This document shows, in pieces, positions 10,810-20,508 of a stretch of 64,000 nt of DNA. Source of the DNA: Cladorhizidae sp. MBARI D1340-BT2 (lineage: Eukaryota; Porifera; Demospongiae; Poecilosclerida; Cladorhizidae); the NCBI GenBank assembly GCA_028752905.1, contig JAQNBH010000010.1, forward strand, positions 13,783,984-13,847,983, written 5' to 3'. Under the pieces are notes generated by a model. That model worked only from the letters and a program-made list of their open reading frames with translations. It did not search any database and had not been told where the DNA came from. How positions within the stretch are numbered: the stretch's first letter is position 1; every line of letters begins with the position of its first letter. The translations under genes were made by a program, and so were the position numbers.

Positions 10810-12128
10810 AGTTTTGTTACGTATTACTTGTATATATATTGCTATGACAATGTCTAGCTATCATATATTTCCCCAGTTGGGCCTAACGTATTTCCAATGG
10901 GCATCTTTTCTATCATTTGCACATCGTTGCTCAGTACACTTGGTCACAGTAACTTAGTTACCTGCTCAAAACTTTAATGGGATGTAACTCAGGTGCAATC
11001 GTCTTGATCATCTGCATCTTCTGGCACTTGTGACAAGTGCTTAGCTAAAGGTATAAAAAGTAACATATTATTAGCTATATGGTTACAGCACTATTCAGTG
11101 TCAATGTGATATAATAAATTTCAACTTCAATTAACAAATAAGTAGAATCAATACAGTATTGTTAATTTTGTTACACGATTTACGAGTTTCTTAATTAAGC
11201 TTTAAAGTTGCGAACAAAATATAATGCTCACTGCTCATAATAATTATGGTATGAATACTTTTTTCCCATTATTTTTCTTATTTCTTACAACCAGTGAGAT
11301 TGATGTTTATTTAAAGCCACATCATCACTTGCACATCCATGTTGACATTTTAATTATAGATGCTGTGCACTAAACTATTCTTACCCAACTAACAACATCT
11401 TTGGCCATAGTAGTCCAGTAATAATCCTGTGTCAGTCGTGCTAAGGTACGCTTTTGCCCTTGGTGAGCACCATTGACGTCATGGGCCTCACGTAGTACCA
11501 TCTGATGTTTATCACTAGAGAAAAGGACCAGCCGCTTAACTGTCTCATTTGGATGGTTCATTGTGGGTTGGGTGTAATACATTCTTTCACCTACAATATA
11601 TTAATATTTTTACAAATGAAGTTTTTAAATATTTAAATACAGAATAAATACATCTTGGAATTTCCCATTAAACCTCTGCCCGGTCAGTGTCCCCAATGAC
11701 ACTGTGGTCAGAGGGTCAGAGTTACAAAATACAGGTTAGGACTGAATTTCAGCCCGATCGGATTGTTACTATTACTACTACTACTCTACTATATACTACT
11801 ACAGAAAAAATCTTTATTAATGCAAATGTCGGGGAGGTCTGAAAGTTGATTTTGAGAGAATTTTTTTCTCTCCTCACTCTGGTGGTGGTGGTGATGGTTA
11901 TGATAGGGTGTGGATGGGTCAAAATGGGGGGAAATGGCTGAAAACGGTCTGAAAGGTCGGGAAAACTCATGTGTTTTTTTTGGATTAGTACTTATAATTA
12001 TCAAGGCATTGTATAAATAATTATGGCACTCGTTTGTTATTCCCCCGCCACCAATGTTTTGAATGAATCGAATGTTATTCTTATTCTCCCTCCCCCAATG
12101 GTTTGTGTTTTGAATGTCCAGATCGAAA

Positions 12129-12437
12129 ATGAATTTTCTGAACTTGTCAAACTTTATCCCAGATAAGGCTGCTAGCATCAATTTCTTTCATTAGCGGGGG
12201 GTACTCCACAAACCCCGTTATTGCAGCAACAACCATGCAATGACTTTGGAACTTCGTGACAAGGGAGAGAGATGGAGGTGTCACCGTCGAGGTTGTTGAG
12301 AGGAGAAGGGGTTGCGAGTAGGCACGTGACTTGAGAAATTCAAGCTGACTTACAGAAAGATTATCCTATTTATTTATTGCTGGTCGCGGGAGTTTACTAC
12401 TATCAATTTTTTCGATCATGAACTTGACATTGATTTG
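12129..12437 (+). pseudogene. Merlin/ISXO2-like transposase N-terminal relic, A1
   Basis: Readable from ATG at 12,129 with two stops. The first comes before the GGTPQ/GVLHKPRYC region; the second is a CGA-to-TGA change relative to the A2 copy. After the zinc-ribbon-like part comes RVGTWLEKFKL (A2 reading) and RKIILFIYCWSREL, matching the N-terminal region of ISXO2/Merlin-type DDE transposases. The catalytic domain is absent. Confidence 0.55.
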
Positions 12438-12798
12438 TAATTGACATTGATTTGTAATTTAGTCACAGGTGAATAACAAACAAGTGCCATAATTATTATC
12501 GCAATGAACTATTGGGTACAGAGGAACTTGCTAATTGGTGAGCTATAAATTGAAGTAGATGTGATTTACAGAACCTCTTTGTTGTCATGTCTTAAAGTGC
12601 ACACAGCATAGAATGTTGGTATTTGTACAGAATGTTGGCATTTGTTCTCAATACTTATGTTATCTGAATGCCAATGATTTGGATAAAGATTAACATACCA
12701 AGAGGTGGTTTTCACCCACCAATGATGTCAAATCTGTCAATTCTTTTTCTTATTCCACTCTGCTCCTTGCACTCGTGTCACAACTGTATTTTCCATTC

Positions 12799-13019
12799 TT
12801 AAGGAAATATTCGATCTTCCACAGATATACTGCAGGGTCCTTCTCTGTCATCACCATCACAATTCAGCTCCACACGAGGGACAAATTTGGCAGCTGATGC
12901 GTGGTTTATTAATTTTGTGAGGCTGCGCTTGCGCAGTGTAGCAAAAGGGACAAATATGGCAGCGGGACTAATATGGCACGACACCTGTCCACGTGCTGGG
13001 CGCGAGTAGTGTAACTTAA
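12799..13019 (-). pseudogene. C-terminal tail of a pogo/CENP-B-like transposase, A1
   Basis: This continues the reading frame found complete in A2 (55,210-56,301). HISPAAIFVPFAT and KFVPRVELNCDG are shared. A 9-bp length difference between copies keeps frame. The rest of the transposase is missing here: homology to A2 stops at about 13,019 and resumes at 14,116. Confidence 0.6.
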
Positions 13020-13836
13020 TTAAGCTTTATCGTCCTGAGAAGGCTAGAAGTGATCGAAGTTGAGGAGGTGATTATAATGTCAATTGAGAGTTCATTGATA
13101 GTTTATTTAAGGGAAACCTGCGGTAGCAATACCCAGAAATTAGTTAGATGCTATGAGAAGATTTTACACCGGAAGGCTCGGTGGTGTTCAGCGTGAGATG
13201 CCGATGATGAGGCCAGCAAGTTTAAGGATGAAGCCTCATATTAAGACCAGGGAAGGGTACAGGATAGCGGAGAGAGCCAGCAAAGCGTTCCATCAGAGAG
13301 AATTCGCCAGTCCTACAGAAAAAGCAGTGCTGAGCGAGTGTGATGATCTGGAAGCTAAACTGGAACCAGCACTGTGAAATGACTATCAGAGGATTCAGGC
13401 CCTTTGTAGGGGAACAGCAGAGAAGACCCACAGCAAGTCCAAGCAGAAACATAAAAAAAGCTGGAGACACTTTTGGAGACAAGGAGATCGAAGTTTCAAC
13501 CCCAAGACTTGAACAGATGGCTGGTAAATCTGACAGAAAAGAACCTTTCTCCAGCTCAGGAAGAAGTGCTTGCTTTGGGTCTTAACTTTGTCCCTTCTCC
13601 AAAGAGTCTACCTCTGATGGATACCATAGCTGCAGTGGAAGAGATAGTCAGTAAGCTGGAGTATAACAAGGCATATGAGCTTTGAGGAAGAATATGGGGA
13701 ATTTTGAGAAGAGCAAGAAAACCGAAGGACAACCTGATGAAGGAACAGAGAAAAGCTGAGGAAGATGGAAGAGCTTGTACTCTTACCAGCAGACAAAGAG
13801 AAGAAGTGTATGCAAAGGCAGGTACAGCCTGACATC
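13020..13836 (+). pseudogene. Penelope-like retroelement fragment filling the gap in A1
   Basis: Present only in A1. Across three frames the plus strand reads AFHQREF, then a clean stretch at 13,473-13,685 (RWLVNLTEKNLSPAQEEV, LGLNFVPSP, IAAVEEIV), then LRGRIWGILRRARKPKDN and VLLPADKEKK. The combination LGLNF...P and LPADK is typical of the region upstream of RT in Penelope-like elements. RT and GIY-YIG domains are absent. The fragment ends abruptly against CAGCCTGACA-TCTGGTGGCAGCGG, an LTR end plus PBS. It could instead be another RT family with a similar N-terminus. Confidence 0.5.
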
Positions 13837-14288
13837 TGGTGGCAGCGGTGACTGGTAGCATGTTTGATGAATGAGACTAGGGAGTTACATCTTGAGAGAG
13901 ACTAGAGTTATGATGGCACTGCAAGATTTGCTACATATTCTGATTCAACTTCAGCAATAACAAACTGAACACTGAAATCACCTGGGCAATACCAAGGCCA
14001 AGGAGTGGCATAAATGAACTACAGACACATTAATGTGATGACATCACCTGAGCCATGATGAACAGCTGGTTCTACTTATTAACAAACTAACAGAGAATCA
14101 TTCTAAGCCAACACTCTCTGCCGTGCCTCAAATCATTTCAGGAGAGTGACAACATACATGTCCTTGTAGTACTATTTGAGCAAACATGATCACTTACAAG
14201 TGAAGGAAGAGCAGTGGACATCACAACTTCATGCCCTAGTCTCATTCATCAAACATGCTACCAGTCACCGCTGCCACCAGATGTTAGG
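13828..14288. repeat. 55-bp inverted repeat with LTR-end/PBS sequence
   Basis: 13,828-13,882 is the reverse complement of 14,234-14,288 with one mismatch; the loop is ~350 bp. Each arm contains TGGTGGCAGCGGTGAC next to TGT.AGG/CCT.ACA, which looks like an LTR end plus primer-binding site. Two 5' ends of one retrotransposon family therefore face each other. A2 keeps only the right arm (57,006-57,060). Confidence 0.8.
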
Positions 14289-14600
14289 CTGATAGAAGAG
14301 TTCGTTTTGTATTATGAAGTGGTCCCAATGAATGATGTTTATAATGTTCAAGTCACACACTCAGTATAACATAATAGATGTCTCAAACAATAAGAACTTT
14401 TGTTTATACTCTCGCCTTTGTATATATAGCCTGCCAAAAATGGCTCATAGATTACCAAATAAAGACAAAATATACATCTCAATTGCACATGCAAGCAATC
14501 AAAATTACTATACATGTACTTAATGTGACTGTGTATGCATGGTATGTTCTACAATACTCTACCTAGCTAACATCAATTAGTGTGCAAGATGTTCTTTCAT
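14282..14600 (-). repeat. LTR of the second gypsy family, A1 (outer end approximate)
   Basis: It starts TGTTAGGCTGATAG on the plus strand, directly beside a primer-binding site. On its other side lies an RNase H end (14,651). Being bounded by a PBS on one side and RNase H on the other, it is read as an LTR joining two tandem minus-strand elements. The A2 copy starts at 57,054. The terminal TG on the right could not be fixed. Confidence 0.5.
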
Positions 14601-14650
14601 GTCGGTGTTGACTTCTCTGAAAACTCTCCTTCCTTCTGGGGATGGTAATA

Positions 14651-14880
14651 TCATCCATTTAAGGCTTGTTTGGAGGGACCGTCAGCATTGCTGTTGGTCA
14701 CACCATTTTGATGCTTTTGATGCCTTTTCTCAAATTGAAGAGTTGGACTGTCAGCGATCATCTTATCAATCTCCCATTTGCACTTATTTTTGTCTGCATA
14801 TATTGCAGTGATGGTGGTCTGTTTCAATGAGGGAGTTTGTGAATGTAAGGTAAACTGCAGTAGTTTTGGCCTTACCAGCA
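14651..14880 (-). pseudogene. RNase H C-terminal fragment of the second gypsy family, A1
   Basis: The minus strand reads LLQFTLHSQTPSL, then TNSNADGPSKQALNG and a stop. NSNADG.S is the normal end of a gypsy RNase H. It borders an LTR directly rather than an integrase, which again fits an order with RNase H last. The A2 copy (57,428-57,655) is open for 75 codons. Confidence 0.55.
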
Positions 14881-14958
14881 GCTCAATCAGAACAGTATGA
14901 GTTAGTGAATGAGGCCATTCAACAGCAGCTCAGAATAAATAATAATACTTAACCATAA

Positions 14959-16055
14959 ATGCTGGTGGAGGCAACATCTAAGCTGAAAAATCAGTCACAC
15001 AGTGGCAGGGATGTAGATGGACGAAAGTGCCTGTCGGAGAGCAAAAAAGTAGGTGAATGCAATGGAGTATTCTTAGAGAACATCCCAGACAGATGCCCCC
15101 AAGTCATGGTTAGGGAACATAGCCCATTCACTGTAAGGAAGGTAGGTGAGTTAGCCAACAAAAATAATACCGATTTTAACCTGGACCACTCAATACATAC
15201 ATGACCACAATGTTGGAAGGCAGAGAAAAAGAAGTCATAGCAAAATCCTACATTTGGAATGTCAGATATGCCTCAGAAGTTTCGTTCAACCATAGACAGA
15301 AGTGGTAGGGAACAGAGTCAGCACAAAATCAAAGTATTTTGCTCAGGCCAAGAACCCCTTTAATCATAGAGTGGGTCACATGGGAGCTTACTGTTCCAAA
15401 AATATTTACAAATGTAAACTGGGATCATGAGACAAGCAGAACTACCTGAGTGTTCCAAGAAAAATTGAAGCTGAACTCCAGAGTGCAGCACACTCTGTTC
15501 AACTCAGAGGTAGTCAGAATATACAGGAGAGCTCTTCGCCATCAGAGTATCAAGTGGCCAGTGGTACAAGTCCTAATGGTCATGGTAATGCTCCTCCTGG
15601 TCAGATATACCTTTGGACAAGGTTGGGACGATGAAGGGCATGCAGAAGAAGTGCTCCCTGTAAGTGACCAACCAGTTTTCAACACTCTTACTTATTAGGC
15701 AGCTTCTGCAAGGGAGGAAGCTACAAAGGAGGTGTTAGAAGTACCGACAACAACAACCCCAACTCAAGCAGAAAGACTGACAGAAAGAAGATGATGTAGC
15801 CACAAATATAATATCTTAAAAGAGTTTCAAACTCAAAACCTGAACCAAAATAAAGTCTCCTATTCAATCACTTGAATCACAAAAACTGGCAGGTGCATTA
15901 TATACAAGTCATTGGACATAAAAAGGAATATTAAGATCAAAGCTAACAAAAATGTAATTACAAAGTCAAACATGATATCATGTCTATAGATCATCATGAT
16001 TCACAGAGTAAATTAGTCTCATACTTAAAATTTGTAACATACTACATTACTACAA
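14959..16055 (+). other. Decayed coding-like stretch shared by both A copies
   Basis: Open plus-strand segments (14,959-15,204 and 15,450-15,698) contain LENIPDRCPQVMVREHSPF and FNSEVVRIYRRALRHQS; no family was recognised. They lie on the same strand as, and just upstream of, the integrase-RT relic at 16.1 kb. They may be its gag/protease part. Block A homology ends here, at 16,055. Confidence 0.35.
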
Positions 16056-18010
16056 AAGTACCTCTGGGGCTGATATTGAAACATTAGGTGTGGTGTTGAA
16101 TTTGGACAGTTATCTGTTTGCTGTGACCTTGCCAAAAATTAGGCAAACCAGAAACCAGAAAAGAGAGGCAGCCAGTCAGTTAGCAGGCAAATTTAAGGCA
16201 GCCTAGTGCACTGACACATCAATTAAGATGGCATGGAGACTGGCAGAATATGAATATATTCAAGAGGGAGGTCTGCTACCATATGAGCAGTGACCTCTTG
16301 TGTGGGGAGATTTGCCAGCTCATGCTGCCCAGGAACAAGAGACAAGAAGTCATTATGATAGCCCACTGCATTCCAATGGTGGGGCACTTGGGGAGAAAAG
16401 TGGAAGACACAAGGACTACCACAGAATTTTTCTCTCTCCAGGAATTAAGCCTGCAGGAGTTGTGGGGAGTGCCAGAAGGACAGGTATGAAGTACAACAAC
16501 ACAGCACCACTGTCTGGCTCCACTTCTGGTGGTCAATGAGCCATTCAGTCGGATGGTGATTGACATTGTCAGGTCCCTGTTGAGGATGAAAAGTAGGAAT
16601 AAGTATATGCTAACTCTAGTGCACTACAGGACAAAGTACCATGATTCATTACCCCTCCAAAATAGAGATGCCATGATAGAGGTAGAGGCTTTGATGGACA
16701 TTTTTTCCAGTGTTGGAGTACTTCAGATGTTCTGACTGGACAAGGATCAAACCTTAAATATGCACTCATGGGGGAGTACCATCTCCTTTGAGTCAAGCAC
16801 TAAAAGACCTCTCCATACCATCCACAGAAAAATGGGGCAATGGATAGGTTGCTGGCATGTTCTAGCAGATAATGAGAAAAATCACTGGGATAAGAAGGAG
16901 TGGTTTTTACCTTACTTTTTGTTTGCATACAGGGAAGTGCTTCTTTCTAGCACGGGTTTCTCTCCATTTGAGCTGGCAGGTATGTTTGAGGACCTTTAGA
17001 TGTGTTGAAGCGGTCTTGGGTGGTCGGATCAATTAGATTGGATTTATGGCTTCCTTAGTAATGGAGATGAGGATGAGACTAAACAAGATGGGGTTCCTTG
17101 CATGGGATAATCAGAATGGGAAAAAAGAATACACAAAACTATGGTATGAGTGTTATACTGGAGCTTTGATGAAGGAGGCAAGGTCCTGGTGCTGACAGAA
17201 GCTTGATCAAAGCAAGCTCTCAGCGCAGTGATAGGGCCTTGCATGGTCCTAGCCAGAGTATCATCTGTGACCTATGACATCAACGTGGTCGACAGATGGA
17301 AGTGACAAAGAACTTATCCCTCGCATTTACCAGTAGCACCATTGCTGTCCGCATTATTGCTTTAATGAAGACTCAGGAATTCAAGACGACATCATCACCA
17401 TTGATACAACAGAGAGAGATGTGTAGCAACCCTTGAGAAACAGTTGTTGGTTGAAATAGCAGAAGCAGCTGATCAACCTTGTGGATCGTTAATCCTTGAT
17501 ATTCTCCGACATACCAAGACGGACTATGAGAGCTGAGCACACAATCGATACAGGAGGGTTGGAACACCATTTCGTTTTGCCTCCCCCCATCCATATAGGA
17601 TACCTAAAAATTGGGATGAGCAGTTAAGGAAGGAGATAAAGGCTATGATGGACCTGGATATAATAGAAGCCTCTGGGCTTCACCCATAGTAACAGTAGCC
17701 CCAAAAGATGCCATCCTCTGGCTCTGTATCAATTATATCAAATATACAAAGCCTGTTATAACATGTAGATTACCTTACCAGATATGAAGGATTGAAAACT
17801 TGCTGGACAAGCTGGGGAAGGCCGCGTATTGGTCGACTTTGAATTTATCAAAAGGGTATTAACAAGTGCTCGTCAGGCCACAGTGACAAGACAGCTTTTG
17901 TTTCGCAATATGGCAAAACAGATTCAAAACAAGGCTCAACCAAAGCTTCACTGCTGCTTACCTGAATGAAATTTTCGTATAGAGTAATGGCTGGAACAAC
18001 CACCTCCTTT
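16056..18010 (+). pseudogene. Second Gmr1-like gypsy relic: integrase followed by RT
   Basis: Plus strand, many stops. The integrase zinc-binding part is at 16,250-16,490 (YHMSSDLLCGEI, VIMIAHCIPMVGHLGRK). The core is at 16,529-16,999 (FSRMVIDIV, NKYMLTLV, FAYREVLLSSTGFSPFEL). A linker with TYDINVVDRWK follows near 17,275. RT then begins: AEHTIDTGG (about 17,535), PYRIPKNWDEQL, MDLDIIEAS (17,650), LDKLGKA and, near 17,960, AYLNE in place of YLDD. Integrase therefore precedes RT with no LTR or gag between, the same unusual order as the 3.5-9.1 kb element. It is heavily decayed and certainly inactive. Confidence 0.75.
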
Positions 18011-20323
18011 ATGTGAGGAATGAGGGTGACATGAGAACCGCAGCTCAGGCAGAATCTGAAGAGTTTACAGGTTTCAAGAATCACTTAAACAAAGTTTCAC
18101 GGAAGAAAATTTCTCTTCTTCCAGTTTCTGTTGAAGGCACAGATGTAAGCGCTTTTGCATCGATGCTTTCTGAATTGTTTGGTGCTATCAGCAAAGCATC
18201 CAGCACATACTGTCTCTCCTAAACCATAGTAAGCTTTCCCACTCCCAAGAAATAGAACACCAGTTCTTGGTGTAAGTATTTCAACATGGCACTACAAACA
18301 CTCCTCACCCAGTTCTTGCCCAATCTGTACTGTCATATGTCAAGTTCTAATAAGACAGCACACCAGAATTTGACAGGTAATGTATGCACAATAATAAACA
18401 ATGATATTATTTTCATTTCATCAACTCAGACTTTGTAGCTATGCTAGAAGGTACTGAGAAACTTCCTCTTTGGCCAGGAATGCATCATATCCTCTTTGGG
18501 TGTCTACAGCCAACATTTGCTACCTTGATGTCTAATTATTCTTACACTTACTGAAAGTGATTTCAAGATAGAAAGAGTTTTGAGACTTCTGTGTTTCAAA
18601 GCCAAATAGAATCAAGGTAGATATCCCATCTTTCATGTTCGTGACTAACAACTCAAACTAACTCAAGTATTATCATCCTACTGGTTATAACAACTTATTT
18701 GCTTCAGTTGAATTCAATGAATCCAGATAATTCCATATCATGACGCAATAATTGGTGTGCCGTGGTGCTTATGCTACTACACATCCGTGTTGGTATCCAC
18801 TCTCGTCTACTCTATATATCAATACACTTCACATACAACACATCACTGGCAGTGTCCACCCTTGTAACTCTCTGCATATCTCACTACACATTTAACATAC
18901 ACCACAAATATTGTCCACACTTCTCTGCATAGCACATATACACTACACATACAATATACACCACAAAGCATAGCTACTCTTGCCTCTGCATATGCCATAT
19001 AATAATAGTAATGGGCAGTGTCCACTCTTGTCTCTCTCTGCATATCTGATACACACTAAACATACAATGCACTTGTTACATGTCACAGCATAGACAAATT
19101 GTTAATGCAGATCTATTTACCATGGGTGTGCAGGTGTACCCCTCATTTAAGAGTTACTAGAACAGGTGTTGGCCTTAAACCCCTCACCTTTTCCTCCATG
19201 TGGGAACAAAGGTGCTTGCATGGTTAGTAGGAGATACCACAGAGGAAGTAGTCATCCTATGGAAATTAGTCTATTATTACACATTATATAGTAGTACATA
19301 TTCATTTTTCTGCTATCATTACAGTGTGACAGAAGAAGTGTCTCTCTCATTCTCTCTCTCATTCTCACAATAATAGTAAGTGTTGGTCATCATTTGAAAA
19401 TGGACAGACCTAGGTAAAAGGAAATGAAAGGACACGCAGGTTCACATGGCAGGCCTGATATGTTGTTTGGTACACTAGGGCTACAGCATATTCTACATGT
19501 ACAGACTTGATCTAGCAAGTGGACGTGTCCTTGGTTCACCATTCAGAATACTTTGGCACTAGCTCTATTCATAGAAGAGAATACATAGGTCCGGTCACCA
19601 ATTAATAGTCCATTCAAAATATATAAGGTGCCATGTTTTCACAGAAATCCAAGTAAACAGGCTAGAGCCCTATCTATACAGAAAAGAAGCTTAGTGGTCA
19701 ATGGTCAATTCTTTGTTAAGCTGATTGTAGGTATATATCAAGTTATAACTTTTTATATGTATAGCTACCTCTAAAGCTAACTTCATAGAATTACCTGTTC
19801 CTAGATTCTAGTTTTAGCTATATAGCCATAAATCAAGTACTAGCTTATTGCTAGTGGAATAAGCTATAGCTATGATTCACCTGCTAGATTCAATTGCTAT
19901 AAATCATCTAGCTATCTATATAGCTAAGAAGATAGTAACTATATGCATGGCTAGAACAAGACAGACACTATGTTGTTACCTACAATCATATAGCTATAGT
20001 TTATTCGTAGCTAGAACTACATTCGCTAGCCACAATTAGCTACATTTATCTTTGACTACCACACCCACGACAAACCCAGTTTGATCGCTAAAAAGATTGG
20101 TAAAGAAGAACAACTCCAGTAACTAACACATTCTAGCTATTTATAGGTCACTGTTGATTTGTTCAATAGACATGGATCATTACCTGAAAACATGGGGAAA
20201 AATAGTGCCGCGCTTTCTAATTGTATCTATATATATCCTGTAGGAAATTGTCGCAGTGGTAGGATTTCCTGTGACGCTAACGTGCCCCTGAATACTTACT
20301 CTTCATAGACCTCGAAAAGGAAT
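18011..20323. other. Mostly non-coding spacer with diverged tandem repeats
   Basis: 18,013-18,222 has a 69-codon plus-strand frame of unknown meaning. 18,780-19,080 is a diverged tandem repeat (CTCTGCATAT..ACACTACACATACAA.. units of roughly 90 bp). 19,730-20,050 is rich in TAGCTA-type motifs. No gene was recognised. The receptor promoter presumably lies just before 20,324, but no core element can be singled out. Confidence 0.6.
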
Positions 20324-20508
20324 ATGAATCTCTGTAGTTTTACCTTGTCACTAACTGCAGTAGCCGTTGTTATCAGTTTGCCTGCCTCAGCGCAAAATGA
20401 AAACGGAACATCATATCTTTCTTCAACTTGTCCGGAAAACGTAGCATCTCAAGGCGGAGTTCAAAGCGAAAATAGGACTACAACACTTGACGAGCAGGAC
20501 AGATTCAT
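20324..20508 (+). CDS. Receptor exon 1: signal peptide
   Basis: Starts at ATG 20,324. A hydrophobic stretch (LTAVAVVISLPASA) is followed by a likely signal cleavage at SAQ/N, then a short Asn-rich linker with NGT and NRT glycosylation sites. The donor is GTGAGA at 20,509, phase 2. The ATG was chosen because it opens a signal sequence and its phase fits exon 2 (DRF-I-EIEF). Confidence 0.8.

Larger units (their letters stand above)
1..11590 (-). pseudogene. Ginger-type transposase gene, copy A1 (integrase + Ulp1-like protease + PHD), split by a gypsy insertion
   Basis: Multi-exon minus-strand gene read from about 11,590 down to the window edge. The first exon seen (11,370-11,590) has the two His of an HHCC zinc-binding domain (EAHDVNGAHQG). 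The next (about 10,974-11,045) has the two Cys (CHKC). The DDE core lies near 9,130-9,310 (DLFTKWV, MDQGNEF) and at 3,120-3,290 (SAYHPQSNG). Then come an integrase tail (2,140-2,330), a helix (1,850-1,965) and a GPY/F-like stretch (WLGPYVIVD, about 1,520). A Ulp1/C48-like protease follows (about 1,090-840 and 360-170; VRVYDSLY, CGLFAIA). The PHD finger runs off the left edge, and a ~50-bp insertion near 58-108 breaks it. This combination is known from Ginger1 DNA transposons. Decay: the catalytic Glu is Lys (NGQDKQTN), the protease His position is Tyr, and a retrotransposon sits between core exons. Class assignment is firm; exon ends are approximate. Confidence 0.72.

Noticed and set aside
1..16055. 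The whole block A as a single giant transposon
   Set aside because: It holds several unrelated nested elements, and no terminal inverted repeats or target duplications were found at its ends. The left end is outside the window in A1.
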